Assembly (NCBI GenBank): GCA_025769875.1
Contig: JAGFNK010000303.1
Span: 1 to 63,993 of the forward strand
Direction: 5' to 3'
DNA: 63,993 nt
Origin: Russula earlei
Taxonomy: Eukaryota; Basidiomycota; Agaricomycetes; Russulales; Russulaceae
The notes under the pieces are model-generated. The model saw nothing but the letters and a program-made list of their open reading frames with translations. It was not told the DNA's origin and searched no databases. Numbering within the stretch: position 1 is the stretch's first letter; each line of letters starts with the position of its first letter. Made by a program: the position numbers and the translations under genes. Of the stretch, positions 1-11,675 are shown piece by piece.

Positions 1-929
1 TTTTGATGTAAGGCTGGATTAAGGTTTCTTCTAAACATGTACATCTTGGTTCTTTCATCAGTGGTAGCTTGTGATGCATGGTGTGACCATTTCTGATACC
101 ACTCATTAAAGGGTAGCTTTCCTTGGTAATAGGTGTGCATGGTGTTAGCAGAGGCCAATTCCACTTCTACAGGGATAAAATGATCAGTGAAAGCTTTCTT
201 GAAATCTTCCCAAGATCTGTAGTTTGCTGGTGTTCATGCCATGGCTTTAGTGGTTTGTTCTCTAGCCCACACTCTGGCAGGGGTTCCTACTTTAAAGTGT
301 GTAAGTGCAGTGGCAACTTTCTTGCTTTCATCTGTAAAAGAGTCGCCATTGATGTAGGAATAATTGGCCAGAGCTGCCCAAAAGGCTTCTGCATTATCTG
401 CCTTTCCATCAAAAGGTTCTGGGGCAGTTCCTAAAATGTGAGGATTGTTAGACATTGTGGGGCTCTGGGGTGCAGTAACAATGGGTGGAGCTGATCCTTG
501 TAGTTGGATTCTTGTTGGGGTACATACCTGAGGGATGGTTTGTGGAGCATTGCTAACTGTATGGGAAGTGGGTTGTTGAGTGTTTCTTCAAGTGGAAGGT
601 CCTGGGGTAGTGGTTTGAATGCTTGGTGCAGTGCCTAGGATGGTGCTGACTTCATCTTCTTCTCTGGCAGTGAAATCAACTTCTTTGTTGTTGTAGTGAA
701 CCCACTGTTTTCTAGAACAACTCCACTTCACTGGTTTTCCTTGGAAGCTTCTGACAAGGATTAATGGGTTAAAGTCTTGAATGTGTTCCACTCCTGTAAG
801 TCCTGCTTTAATTTGTGCAATGGTGACTTCGTTGTTATCATCTTCATATAACCAGGGTTTTGCAAGTTCTGTGATTGATGATAGATGTTCCAGCAAACTT
901 TCCTTGGTAACAATGATCTTGGGTGTCAT
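1..929 (-). pseudogene. Ty3/gypsy gag core, element A1 (broken)
   Basis: This is the retrotransposon Gag (capsid) region on the minus strand; it runs off the left window edge. From the right it reads an N-terminal segment with VKWSCSRKQWVHYNNKEVDF, then APEPFDGKADNAEAFWAALA, then SWEDFKKAFTDHFIP and FNEWYQKWSHHA. The same blocks occur in the same order in element F (20763-21720), for example APEPFDGKVENAETFWAALD, FKTAFTDHFIP and FNEWYRKWSHHA, so the assignment rests on an internal homologue as well as on the Ty3 capsid pattern. There is an in-frame stop near 230 and a frame change between 455 and 588. It is part of the outer element whose leader lies at 14620-16295. Known of the family: Gag builds the virus-like particle. 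Confidence 0.85.
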
Positions 930-2584
930 AGCTTAGGCTTTCAAATACTAGTGGAACTTGATCTTCTCTTGTTCAGTAAGATTTCTTCTAGTACTCATCA
1001 ATTTAGACTGCGGTTATAGTCCAATGGCCATTGTTCCAAGGATATGCTATGGTGTAGGCCAGTTTTAGTCAAATAGCATCTGGTCTTCCTTGATGTTTTC
1101 TTAAATGGATTCAGGAGTATTCTTTGGTGATGCTGCTTTGCATTAGAACTACTCAGGTTTTCCACAGATATCCTTCAAATTCTGCTGGAGAGATAGCAAA
1201 GTCATTTATTTCTCTGATGGGGTGTTGGTAAACCACAAAGTGTGTAAGTCATTGATGCCAAGCTTGGGTACAGTAACTTTTGAATTCAAGTAACTCTCTT
1301 CTTGAATGTGTAGGTAGATTTAGGGCTAGGAAAGACTGTTCTGGTAAGTAGCAGTGTAAATCGGTATTCCTAATATTGGTACTATCAGGGGATTTGATGA
1401 GGGGTGCAGCAAAGGGTTGGAGAGGTATAACAGGTGTGGGAATGTGACTAGTAAACAAAGGTATGTAGGCATCAGGGGGAGTAGGTGGTAATGGTCTTTC
1501 CACAAGGAATCCTCTTGCGTTAGGGACTGTTTCTCTTGTCACCAACTGGGGACAGTGTCACTGACAAATCGTTTCATGCACAAGATGTGCACACTGAGTC
1601 AAGTGAGAATGAGAAGCTCCCATGGAGATCGGGGGTCTCAGTGACAACAATGCCCAAGCAATTGTGTACTGCTGAAGGGAAGGACAAGGGATAAGTCCTC
1701 ATGTTTATGTTTGAAGACTTGACAATTGGAGGGAGATTCTGAGATGTTTGCTTGATTACTTGCAAGCCTACAAGTCTGAAGCGAATTCCAGTGATATTTC
1801 ACAAGAGAGCAAGCTTAAGGCTTGTTCTCATCAAGAAGAGGGCTTATATACATTGAGACTACCTATATCAAATAGGGTCCTTAAGGGAACAGTGAGGCAA
1901 TCAAGGGGGAACATGCTGGAATGTAGTGGTACACAGGAGTCAGGGTAGAGAGTCATCAGCCACGAGTCAAATGCAAGTTCTGTCCAGGTAGGTTAGCCCA
2001 GTTACTGGTCCAGTCTGAAGTACCGGTGCTTGTGACATCTCTAGAGGGTGGTTGCTGGGATGCTGCACATCTTCTGTGTTGAGGAGCCAGGTTTACTGAA
2101 TAAGGATGTGATAATCTCCTGGTGTCCACAAGGTAATTCCATCAGGGGTAGGGGGCATGTCTGGTCAATAACTGCACATGCAGTACTCTGTTTTGCAGTT
2201 ACACTTTTCTGTCCATGGATTTGACTCAGTTTCTTTGGTGCTAGTGGACCAGCATTCTCAGCTGGTTGGAACAGTGGTTTGAATCAGCGTAAGGGGTCTA
2301 GGGACAAGACTTGAGGCTTCTAGAGTTGCTGGGACTGCATAATATGTAGGAGGACCAGTATATGAGGCATCTGGGCTGGTGATTGCCCAGGGTTGGTTGT
2401 AGTCTGCATTGTATAGCCAAGAGTTAGTTTCCCAGTCAAAGGTGTTGTGTATTCCTGGTACTACAGCAAGTTGAATGTAGGACTGGTTCTCTCTTTATAT
2501 TCTGTTGAGGCATAGATGGTAGAATTGGACAGTGAGACAATAGTAACTGATATAGGTCCAGGCCAGATAGAACAGACGATATCC
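930..2584 (-). pseudogene. Pre-gag module of element A1, second part
   Basis: Minus-strand relic of the long region that precedes gag in this gypsy group. Segments match element F: PPTPDGITLWTPGDYHILIQ (about 2090-2150) against PPTPPGINLWTPGDRHLPHQ in F; LHCYLPEQSFLALNLPTHSR (1249-1350) against LRCYFLELAYSGSVLPHRTH; and 2290-2580 against the F segment at 19212-19530. Frames shift several times. The distance between the second and third blocks is about 500 bp longer than in F, so 1550-1950 may hold a further insertion, but I could not find clean ends. No known domain is recognised. Confidence 0.7.
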
Positions 2585-3880
2585 TGTTCTCAGGGAATGA
2601 ACAATAAAGTGGTGACATTGAAGCACATCTGGGGATGTGTGAGTGAGAACATGGGACAGTTGAGACCAGAGGGAGAGGAATGTTGAAGAGCAAGGAACCC
2701 TTCCAGCTTGTGGACAAGATGCTTCTTGAGGAATGAGATCAGGGCCGATAAGGCATTGAGATGGAGCCGCAGAAGGTGGGAATCGAGAGGGAGAGAGATG
2801 ACAAAGGTGGAGAAGTCGAGAAGGAAACAAGAAATTGAGGAGTTGAACGCATTGGTTTGCTTCAAGAGTTGTGGTGGCACATGAAAGGGAGATTTTTCAG
2901 AATCAAAAGGAGGACTCCTATTCCGGGACATAACTAGTGTCTTTTTATATGAAGCAAGAACTATGAGAGGGAGGAATATTCAGGGGAGTGGGGGTACGAG
3001 AGACACGCACAGTGAGTAGGAGAAACAATGTGTAAGGAATCCAAAATGCGTAAGGTAAATGAAACCGATCAGAAGCAAACAAATCAAAGAAGACAAAGGC
3101 AGTCAGAGAATTCATAGCTGAAAACAGGTGGAGAGGTAACATACGATAGTTCTGGCAGTGGTAATTGTGTGTCATTGGGGCACTGAGCCCTTGCATCTAA
3201 CTGCAGTGATGATGGCAAAAGATGGATGAATGTGTCATGGTAGTCATGGTGGGGCGACACAATGAAAGGGGGTCAAGAGCTGGTGAACAGGTGTGGGTGT
3301 GATCGGTATGCGATGAAAGGAAGTCGAGAGTGGACTGGACAGCATGGGTGGAATTGCTATGTGATGAAAGGAAATCGAGAGTGTGGGTGCAAGACAGTCG
3401 ATGAGTTTGCGAGGTGGTGGACTGCGAAACAATGAAAGGACAAGGAAGGTGATGATGTGGTCATTGAGGGTGTGAGGCAGCGGACTTGAAAACAACGAAA
3501 GGTCTAGACAAACGATGATGGGGTTGACGAGGATGCAAGGAAGTGGGCTGGAAGAACATGAAAGAGAGAGCTTTGGTGACATCGTTGACGATGGTGCAAG
3601 GAGGTGGGCTGGAAAAGCATGAAAGAGAGAGAGCTTTGGCAATGTCTGCACTTTGAGATTGGTCTGGAAAACTGGTGACGTCGTTCTCATGAGGTGTGAA
3701 GGAAGGTGGTGGTGGAAAGAATGAAATAGAAAAATGGAGATGAGGAGAAACACAGGGGGAGAGACTTGATGGAGAGGCATGCGAGGCATAGGAGTTGGTT
3801 TTCACAGGGATCATGTCAGCAGTCAACCAATACCCCCAAATCACATGACTCCATGGCCAGCGGGAATCCACCTTACAACA
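2585..3880. mobile_element. About 1.3-kb insertion in A1 pre-gag, LTR-like ends
   Basis: The coding match to element F stops at 3881 (minus-strand ...LWTRIIQ) and resumes at about 2580, so roughly 1.3 kb is extra. The plus-strand ends read TGTTCTC...CTTACAACA, which resembles LTR termini, but the flanks (TATCC and TGGTT) do not form a target duplication. The inside is purine-rich on the plus strand. Its long minus-strand reading frames are Ser/Pro/His/Leu-rich and look like composition artefacts. It could be a decayed solo LTR or another small element. Confidence 0.5.
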
Positions 3881-4500
3881 TGGTTGGATGATCCTAGTCC
3901 AGAGGTTTAATTCACTGGAACACAGGGATTGGTAATCTACTGGTTGTCCTTGGATATTCTTTGCTTGAGCAAGGTGCCAATGCAGTAATTGTAGTTGCCC
4001 TGGTGGCAGAAGTCAACTAAGAGTCTCAAGGTATAATATGTGTTCATCATGACTTAAGAGTTGCCCAAATGGTAAAACTTCAAGGAACTCTTTGACAGCA
4101 AGATGGGGAAAATCTTCATGAGGGGGTTCAATTCCTGGTATGTCATGTAGGTTGGTTAAACTGGTGATAGGGAACACAGTGGAGGTCCAGGTTCAATAAT
4201 GATTTAAGCTTAAGACATGTCTAGTAATAGCATCTTCTTCTTTGTCTTCTTCTAAGGTGTATTTGTGAGGCACTTTTAAGACAAGAACAAAACTTTATTC
4301 AACCTTTATTGAAGTGTTACAAGGATAGTTCTTACTTTTTAAGAACCGTGTGCAAGATCTATAGTTTGTAAATGATAATTCTTGATCAACTTGAGAGGGT
4401 TGGCAGGGATATGAGGTGTAAAGCAGAAGCAAAGTAACTGGGGGTTAAAATGTATGGTGTCAACTGTATAAGTTGAGTAGTGTTGCCAAGATACACAGTT
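3881..4500 (-). pseudogene. Pre-gag module of element A1, N-terminal part
   Basis: Minus-strand remnant of the start of the long polyprotein. It encodes VKEFLEVLPFGQLLSHDEH and QLQLLHWHLAQAKNIQGQP, which match F at 18281-18715 (VLQDLIGFLPFGQILNQVQY and HQLLYWHLSNSRNFDGEP). Just upstream (plus strand 4325-4355) lies a block reading TTCTTAAAAAGTAAGAACTA on the minus strand, nearly identical to F at 18222-18241, so non-coding DNA between the leader ORF and the polyprotein is conserved too. At least one stop codon interrupts it. No domain of known function is recognised. Confidence 0.75.
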
Positions 4501-5073
4501 TGTTACAGCGTCGCGGCCATTGGAGCATTAGCTCAAGGTTCAGTGGGGCCAGGTCCCTGTGACTTGGTTCAAGGGGTTCAGTGGGGGCCAGCTCAAAGAG
4601 ACCAGTTCAGAAGTTTAGCGTCTCAAGACTAAGTCAAGGGTGACTTAATCCACAGACAGAGTTGATCTCTTGGTTTCACAGAAGAGGAGGGTGATGAGAT
4701 AGAAGCAGAGGAGGAAGAGGAACACAAAGGTTCCTTGTGATGAGTTCAGGTCAAGCAGAGTGTAAGCCAGCACAACACAAGTTGTGATTGAGAGAGGATA
4801 CAGGGCAAAGGGATGTGACAGGAAATGGGACAAAGCTAAGCTTGGGGAATTCCCCAGCTTCTACAGGCACTTAAATACTGTATCTAGCAAGGCTGTACAG
4901 TACTATATGTGGAACAATAGATAGTAGTAAACCAATAGCAAAAGGAACTTGAACAATAGATGAAACACAATAGGTGAAACAACAAAGGGTTATCAGCATC
5001 AAGGGATGAAACAGTAACCAAGGGAATGAGGGTGGTAGGAGAGAACAATAGCGAGAGAAGACTAGTGATGAAC
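4501..5073 (-). mobile_element. Solo LTR G1, left part
   Basis: Starts TGTTACAGCG. It matches the G2 LTR (47593-49172) along its length, including the TATTTAAG-type promoter region seen on the minus strand (plus 4870-4880). It is interrupted at 5073 by the hAT element and resumes at 14592. The reunited LTR is about 596 bp and is flanked by CAGTT at 4496-4500 and 14615-14619. No internal gypsy sequence accompanies it, so it is a solo LTR left by LTR-LTR recombination. Confidence 0.88.
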
Positions 5074-5129
5074 TAGGGTTGTGCATCGTACCCATGTATG
5101 TATGGGTGTATGGGACCTGTGCCTGTCTC

Positions 5130-6530
5130 ATTTACTGACCACTGCAGAGTTTATATGGTACAGGTATGGGATGGGTATTACCCTTGAGACCCATTAGTTG
5201 ACAGCCATAAATGGCTGTCATACAGGTACTTCATAGTCTAGATTTGGAATATATTTCTCTGGACCACATGTATCACCAATGTCCCTTGCTGATGAGATAA
5301 ACAGCTTTCACTGTCCAGCATCCAATGCTCAACATTCAGCCATCTATTGCAAACGATTTGTATACTTCTCTCTCTTAGTTGTATTGTTTTGTGAGTTCTC
5401 CTGAGTTTTAGGCTAGACATCCTGATCGTCGCTGGATTGTTTGTGGATCCTCAGGCACTGTTTAAAACAACAGGTGGTTTTCCACCATGACCAACATTTC
5501 CCCTAAACCAACTATCATCTCTCAACTCTCTTCTCCCACTGGATTGCTCCTGTCAAAAAAAATATGACCATCAATACAATCAAGCTCCACAAAATGCAAT
5601 ATGCCCAGGAGCTTGTGGCACACACCATGTGCCAGTGGATGCTCATGCAGTGAAGTGCTCAAGCACAAGCATGGCTTCCCACCCCCCTTTGGCAGATGTT
5701 GCTACCATCTTGCGCACACTCAAAGTTCACACCTGAGATCTACCTGCCAGACGCAAGACAGCAGCAGCATTAGCAGTAAATTTGTTTGTTGGGGTCTGAG
5801 CACTGACCCTGGGTTGACTTTTTTTTTGCTTCCAGCAGCACTGCAGTGCTAGTGCGCCTCCATCAATGCTGAGTCCTAGCACTGCCCCCAAGCAACCACA
5901 ATTGTACCACCCAAATGTCTTCAGGCATCACCGTATTTTGTGGTTGTTCATCCATCACAAGCTCCATCGGTCACACTGGACATTCACATCTTAGCAGTGA
6001 ATGCAGGTGGTCTGTAAGGCCAAGGGTTTCACCATATTCATCATGGGTGCCCACCAAATCCTCTATTCTGATGGATCAGTTCGCTGTCAGCTGCTTTGGA
6101 TGGTTGGATAGCTCAAACTCAAATGCTTACTTGACAGTTGTCTCATGAATGACGACTGCCCACAGTATCTTCAAGAGATCAAGTTGCATCCATCAAAGGA
6201 TGATCCAGCCTCCATTCAACTCTGCACAATGTTGTAAGGCAACTTGCTGGCTTGGATGTGGAACAGGCCAGACTGACAAAGTGCCACCTGCCATGAGAAT
6301 CCAGCCAGCAGTTGAATGACAGGCACATGCATGTGCAACTCCCTCTCTCCCACCACCACAACACACACACAAGCACACCATACCCTCTGCCTCTCACCTT
6401 TGATGCACACTCCCTCTCCTCCACCTCTGACAACGTTACCACCAAATGCCCAACATGTGCACCCAACACCCTCCTTTCTCCCACCACCACATCACACGCA
6501 AACGCCTCCACACCCTCCATCTCTCACCTC
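5130..6530 (+). other. 5' interior of the hAT element, no gene recognised
   Basis: About 1.4 kb between the left hAT end and copia-A. Short open stretches (for example 5601-5852) are interrupted by stops, and I recognise no BED finger or catalytic block. A CA-rich simple stretch lies at about 6350-6500 (CACACACACAAGCACAC). By position it should be the 5' part of a dead transposase gene, but the sequence alone does not show that. Confidence 0.4.
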
Positions 6531-6535
6531 CAATG

Positions 6536-6921
6536 TGTTGAACCGGAACCCTGAACGGATCAAAGAAGGTGAAGACCTTCATACAAGGTTCAAGATCTGC
6601 TCATAGATGTTATGTGTTAGACAGAACTTTAGCATATGTGCTTATGGCAATAGGGTTACACATATTATGCTATCTATCACAAGATGCAGCCTATACTGTG
6701 TCTAGAACGTTTCCACATCACGCATCACTGTATGCACGATATAGTGGACACCTGTAGTCACCTCCTTTGGACTTAGGAACAGCCCTGGGTCATAAAGGTA
6801 TAAATGCCATACATGTAGACGAGTATACACATCGCTCTACACCCCAATATCAGTTGAGAATTTAGCACAACCTCTAAGGTGGGTTGCTTGGCCTGTTAGC
6901 TGCGCTCTATGCTGTGCAACA
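6536..6921 (+). repeat. 5' LTR of copia-A
   Basis: 386 bp, TGTTGAACC...GCAACA. It matches 13395-13779 almost throughout; differences are mostly C/T and G/A changes (for example GTGCTTATGG against GCACTTATGG). Confidence 0.95.
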
Positions 6922-6935
6922 GGTTATGGGCCCTG
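6922..6935 (+). promoter_or_regulatory. Primer binding site of copia-A
   Basis: GGTTATGGGCCCTG follows the 5' LTR directly and lacks the TGG start expected of a tRNA 3'-end primer. Its complement CAGGGCCCATAACC looks like an initiator-tRNA anticodon arm (CAT followed by AACC). This fits half-tRNA priming as known for Drosophila copia. The same 14 bases occur in copia-B. Confidence 0.75.
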
Positions 6936-7088
6936 TAAGTCATGCGCCTTCATTGGCTACAACAATGGCGAAGCATCCCTGAGGCCTGCATGCTGTGGCA
7001 AGCTAGTCTACCCTAAGGGGAGACTATGTCGGCTTGTTTGAATACAAATACTCTTAATGACGACCTCTAAGCTTCTCTTACAGCTACT

Positions 7089-7960
7089 ATGTCATCGTCT
7101 TAACCCTCTGCCCCTGTTGTCCCCATCCTTGATGGTGCGAACTACGGTATCTGGTCAAAGGCTATGAAAGCCTACCTCATGTCCATTGGACTGTGGGGTT
7201 ATTGCAATGGAACTTTTGACATGCCAGTCCTTCCTGGCACTCCCCAGGCACCTCTTCCAGAAGAGATAGCTGCCCAGGCTACCGCTCAAGTAGCCCTGAA
7301 AGAATGGGATAAAGGAAATGATATGGCAGTCAGCCACATGGGCCTAAGATCTAGTGTTGCCATCCAGCAGGATCTTACAACTCTGGACAACGCCAAGACC
7401 ATTGGGAATTGCCTTGAAACCCTATATGGAATGGTGACTACCACTAGTGTCTATATGGACTTCAAAGAAGCCATCTCCATCCGCATAAACCCGAGCCAAC
7501 ATCCTGGCCCTCAAATGGATCAGATTCACACTGCATTCCAGCACCTTACCGCATCCTCCCTTGTCATTCCTGACACTCTGCAGGCACTCATTATGCTTGC
7601 TGCTATTCCCCAGAAATGGGAAATGCTAGTGCACATCGTCACTCAGAACTATGCCCTTGAAGATCCAAACCCCAAGGACATACGAGAGGCAATTGTCTCT
7701 CAACACCAGACTGAGATCAATCAAAGCACTGGCAAGAAGCACAGCACACAGAAGCTCTCTGCTGTCAAACGCAAGCATGGTGACCCTCATTCTCTTCTCA
7801 GCAGCAAGGCAATAAGCCTAGGCATGATGAAGATAAGGACAAGCGCCAGCACAGTAAGCACCAGCGCGGTAAGCGTGGCAGAAAAGGGAAAGGAAAAGGC
7901 AAGGAGAAAGCTGATCACAGCCATGGTCCCAGACACTCCCACATTACAGACGTTGCCGCA
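7089..7960 (+). pseudogene. copia-A gag
   Basis: Gag of copia type. After a likely start at 7089 the frame meets a TAA at 7101-7103, then continues with GANYGIWSKAMKAYLMS, the N-terminal pattern of copia Gag proteins (DUF4219/UBN2-like). The frame remains open from there to about 8036, but the Lys/Arg-rich tail that should carry the nucleic-acid-binding part is shifted near 7795, after which the other frame reads HQRGKRGRKGKGKGKEK. No CCHC knuckle is visible. The protein would coat the RNA and form particles. The early stop and the frameshift mean no full product. Confidence 0.8.
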
Positions 7961-8002
7961 CTCCCACTCCCAACCATTACCACTATTGCCCATCTGGGTC
8001 CC

Positions 8003-8872
8003 TTGGGGATCCAACAACGTACCATCTCAACTGTGACTGACCCTCGCAAATGCACTCATGGCCCTTACAAGGCCTTAAACAAAGCACTTGATCTTGCTGA
8101 CAACCTTGGGGTAACTCCCACTATACAGACAGTCAAGACACTCGAGCAGCGGATCTCGACTCAATCTGCTGCCTCCTCAAGTGCAGTCAAACTACTGTCG
8201 CCCATCTCTGAGCCTATGGACCAGGACGATTGCAACTTTGCACAAACAAATACATCGGATTTATTTGACATATATGATGGTATTCCAGAAGGTGCTGCCA
8301 CCCCTGAGCATGCTCCAACCCCGTTGGATGAAGCACTTGATTGGGGCAGCAACCTCAAAGATAACAAAGCGTGCATGCACCTCCCTCCCTCCTTTCACTT
8401 GCTAAGGAACCTTATAGCATCTCCCCAGCCCCTAAGCAGGCTAGATATGTTTAATAAGTGTTCCCTTGTATCTCACAATGTACAAATTAGCACAGGGAGT
8501 AGTTCCCTGCATAGTGAATGTAACACAAATTGTTTGAGATGTAGAGGAAAGCATGACTTGAGTAAAATGGGATCCTTATGGCTCCTGGACTCTGGTGCGT
8601 CCGCACATTTCACCTTCAAAATAAAAGTCTTTATAGAGTATATGCCAGCTTTGCTGCATGAAAGATCCCCTGTGAAAACTGCCCATAACACAATCTATGC
8701 AGAAGGCAAAGGCGCTGTGTTGCTTCAGCACACTGTCAACTCTAAAATGGTTGTCACGTGCATTTCTCCTGTCCTCTATATTCCAAAAATAAACACTCGG
8801 ATATTATCTATGGGGGAGTTTTTACAACAAGGGATGCATGCATTAGGGAATAATAGACATATTTCCCTATGA
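8003..8872 (+). pseudogene. copia-A protease region
   Basis: Continues the polyprotein in the frame that overlaps the end of gag. LWLLDSGASAHFTF (about 8575-8616) carries the DSGA active site of a retroviral-type aspartic protease, followed by the flap-side pattern CISPVLYIPKINTRILSMG. A stop at 8870 separates it from the integrase part, and the same frame would have continued without it. The family protease cuts the Gag-Pol polyprotein during particle maturation. Confidence 0.85.
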
Positions 8873-10109
8873 GAGGACAGATGTATAATCCTGTCCTCTT
8901 ACCCTTTATTCCCAGGTCAAACCACGTATTGGTTAGACGCCTCGATCGAAAGTGCGCAAGCACATTCACTTATCTACCCAGTAGATTATGATGTCATTCA
9001 CCAATGCCTTGGCCACCCATCTAAGGATGTCATAACACATGCAAAGACACATACCAAGGGTCTCCCTGAAGACCTGAAAATCCCTCAGGAACAGCCAGTA
9101 TGTCCTGGCTGTGCACAAGGCAAAATGCCTGCATCTGCGCACCCCCCTTCTGAAACTTGTGCTTCTGCACCATTCAAGCATATTCACTTGGACCTAAAGA
9201 GTTTTCCAGTGAGGTCGTATCATAAGTACGAATATTTTGTCAGTTTTATTGACAATTATTCCTCCTATGCATGGATCACACTCTTGAAAAATAAAAAGTC
9301 GACCATAATGGCCGTCAAACAATTCCTTGCTATGGTCAAGAACCAATATAAAGCAGGAATCAAAGAGTGGATGTCCGATGCTGGCAGAGAGTACAAATCC
9401 AAGGCCTTTGACAATGTCCCAAAGGATGAAGGAATTAAAATCCTTCAAAGCACCCCATACACTCCACAACAGAATAGATGCACAGAGCGCTTTATGCGCA
9501 CTGTAATGGACAAAGCTCAGGCAATGCACCTTGAAGCTTGTCTACCTCCCTCCTGGTGGGAATTTTGCAGTGAATCATGGGACACACTGTTACAATAGAA
9601 CACCACCAGCCAGACTCCTTCAATGGCGTACACCCTATGAAGTCCTAAAGAACAAGGTCCCTGATATCTCACACCTCAGAGTATTTGGTTGTGGTGCATA
9701 TGTGCACATACCAGAAAAGTGTCAGGTCAACAAGCTTTCACCTAAAAGTGAACTAATGATCTACCTTGGTCACACTGAGGGGATCAAAGCCTCACTCTTT
9801 ATGAGGCTCCCTAATAATATGCTTTACACTAATGCTACCGCCCTCTATGATGAGACCCTGTACCCCAAATGTGACAAAGCGCACACCAAAGGTACCACAT
9901 GGATTAATGAACCGTGTGAGGAACTACCGCAACAACCTGTCGAAGACACCATTCCTGGTGTTGACAACCCATTCCCTACAATCAAAAGTGAGGATGATGA
10001 GCAGCCTATACAGGCGCCACAAGAAGAGGAATGCGAGCAAATGCCCATTCCTCCTACACCATCCCCTCCTCCCATTGAAGAGCCTGTACCTCTTTGAAGG
10101 TCTCACCAG
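8873..10109 (+). pseudogene. copia-A integrase
   Basis: Begins with the HHCC region (HQCLGHPS ... CPGCAQGKM, 8998-9127). The catalytic core is seen at FVSFIDNYSSYAWI (first Asp), WMSDAGREYKS (second Asp) and TPQQNRCTERFMRTV (Glu), all three acidic residues kept. A frameshift near 9540-9590 moves the rest (YNRTPPARLLQWRTPYEVL, LRVFGCGAYVHIP) to another frame that stays open to a stop at 10095. The Pro/Glu-rich spacer that follows leads to reverse transcriptase. Integrase inserts the cDNA into the genome. Confidence 0.88.
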
Positions 10110-11096
10110 TTGAGAAAAGTACCTACCCATCCTGGCAATGTCTATGGTAAACGCAGACACCCCACAGAAGTGGAAAAAGACATTCGGCGCACACGCACAT
10201 GGAGAACAATGACAGAAAACCAACCCGGTAGCTCTGGTGAGGATAGTACATCAGGATCGGCCACCCCAGGCCCTTACCCTCCTGTCATCCTTGATGATCA
10301 ACTGCCACAAGCCTCTGAGGATGAGGTAGAAGACATTCTACATCTAGCAAGGGAAGGGGGAGTCAAATGTCTGAACTATCTGCTCACCCAAGCAGTTCCA
10401 CTAAGTTCAGAAGCACCTGACACTGTGAAAATTTGCAAATGGACCTTTAGGGACATTCTGCAAATGCCAACTGAACTCCAAAAGGAGTGGAAAGATGCTT
10501 GTCACAAGGAGTTGGAATCCCTCCGCAGATGCAAAGTCTTTGAACTAGTCGATCCTCCTAAGGATCGCAAAATTATTAAAAATAGATGGGTATTTGACCT
10601 TAAGTCTGATGGTCGTAAAAAAGCCAGACTAGTCACCAAAGGCTTCTCCCAAGCAGAAGGCATTGACTATGACAAAATATTCTCACCCATGGTATGGTTT
10701 GAGACAGTCGCCCTAATGATTGCACTTGCAGTGCTCAAGAACTGGCACATCAGTGGACTAGAGGTCAAGACTGCCTTTCTCTATGGTGAGCTTGATGAAG
10801 AGCTCTATATGGAGCAGCCCGAGGGCTTCAAAATAAAAGGCCAAGAGCATAAAGTCATGCGCCTTAAACACGCAATATATGGACTCAAGCAAGTGGCACT
10901 TGCATGGTGGAAAGCCCTTGACAAGTCCATGGCCTCACTCGGCCTTATTCACCTTATGTCTGACTCTGGGCTCTTTGTTAGTAAAGACAAGAGCATCATA
11001 ACCATTGTCTATGTCGATGATGTGCTCTTCTTTGGAGCAGACAAAAAACAAATCAATAAAACAAAGGAGCACTTCATGAAGCTCTGGGAATGTTGA
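10110..11096 (+). pseudogene. copia-A reverse transcriptase, main part
   Basis: Copia-type reverse transcriptase (RVT_2). Blocks in order: NRWVFDLKSDGRKKARLVTK, GFSQAEGIDYDKIFSPM, LEVKTAFLYGELDEELYMEQ, HAIYGLKQVALAWWKAL and IVYVDDVLFFGA. YVDD is intact, but the first catalytic Asp, normally in LDVKTAF, is Glu here (LEVKTAF). The frame ends at TGA 11094-11096, where related elements have Arg (KLWEC-stop-DLG), which suggests CGA turned into TGA. A few codons later the gene is interrupted by a solo LTR at 11131. Confidence 0.9.
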
Positions 11097-11130
11097 GATC
11101 TGGGCAATGCCCAAGAATTTCTATGCATGC

Positions 11131-11670
11131 TGTTAAGATTCTCTTGATTCTCGAACTGTCATCTATTTTCTGCTGACTCGTCTGTGATTACTCATGTGTC
11201 CGCTTATCAATCTGGCTTAGTGATTGCTTACTGATTGGCTGACTGATCGCTTACTGATTGCTTAGTGATTGCTTACTGACTGGCTGACTGATACTAGGAA
11301 AGAATGACTCACGCGTGAGTCATTTCCAACATTCTGAATTGCGCTTTCTGTATTTGGATACTACTGGTTCTCAGCTACTTACACCCCGAGTTTCGTACGA
11401 AACGGATCAGTAGTTACTGAGATATCGTATAAATAGTCTGTGGTACCAAGAAGTCGAGCCTTACGCTTGACTTACACTTTCACAAAATCGACCATTTTGT
11501 CAAACGATCTAAACAAATTATAGTGCAGACTCTAAACGAAAGAGGCCCCTCTCTTTTCTACATTCAATCTTCCTGAGATAATATCAAAGGGTTCGAAGTC
11601 TAGTGCTTGAACTATATCAAGCAACTCTTTCACCAGAAGAGTCGGTACTAAGATCTGTCAGATCTTAACA
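11131..11670 (+). mobile_element. Solo LTR, family C, copy 1
   Basis: 540 bp, starting TGTTAAGATT and ending AGATCTTAACA, an extended terminal inverted repeat. It is flanked by CATGC at 11126-11130 and 11671-11675. It splits the copia-A reverse transcriptase: the protein reads ...EFLCM before it and HIQRKSSQIHL after it. A second copy lies at 41616-42163. Confidence 0.95.
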
Positions 11671-11675
11671 CATGC

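Noticed and set aside
1549..1950. Possible solo LTR starting TGTCACTGAC in the A1 pre-gag region
   Set aside because: The spacing to element F suggests extra DNA, but no end with a matching 5-bp duplication could be found.
3244..3789. A 181-codon Ser/Pro/His-rich open frame on the minus strand
   Set aside because: It is inside the purine/pyrimidine-skewed insertion 2585-3880, overlaps another similar frame, and shows no family pattern.
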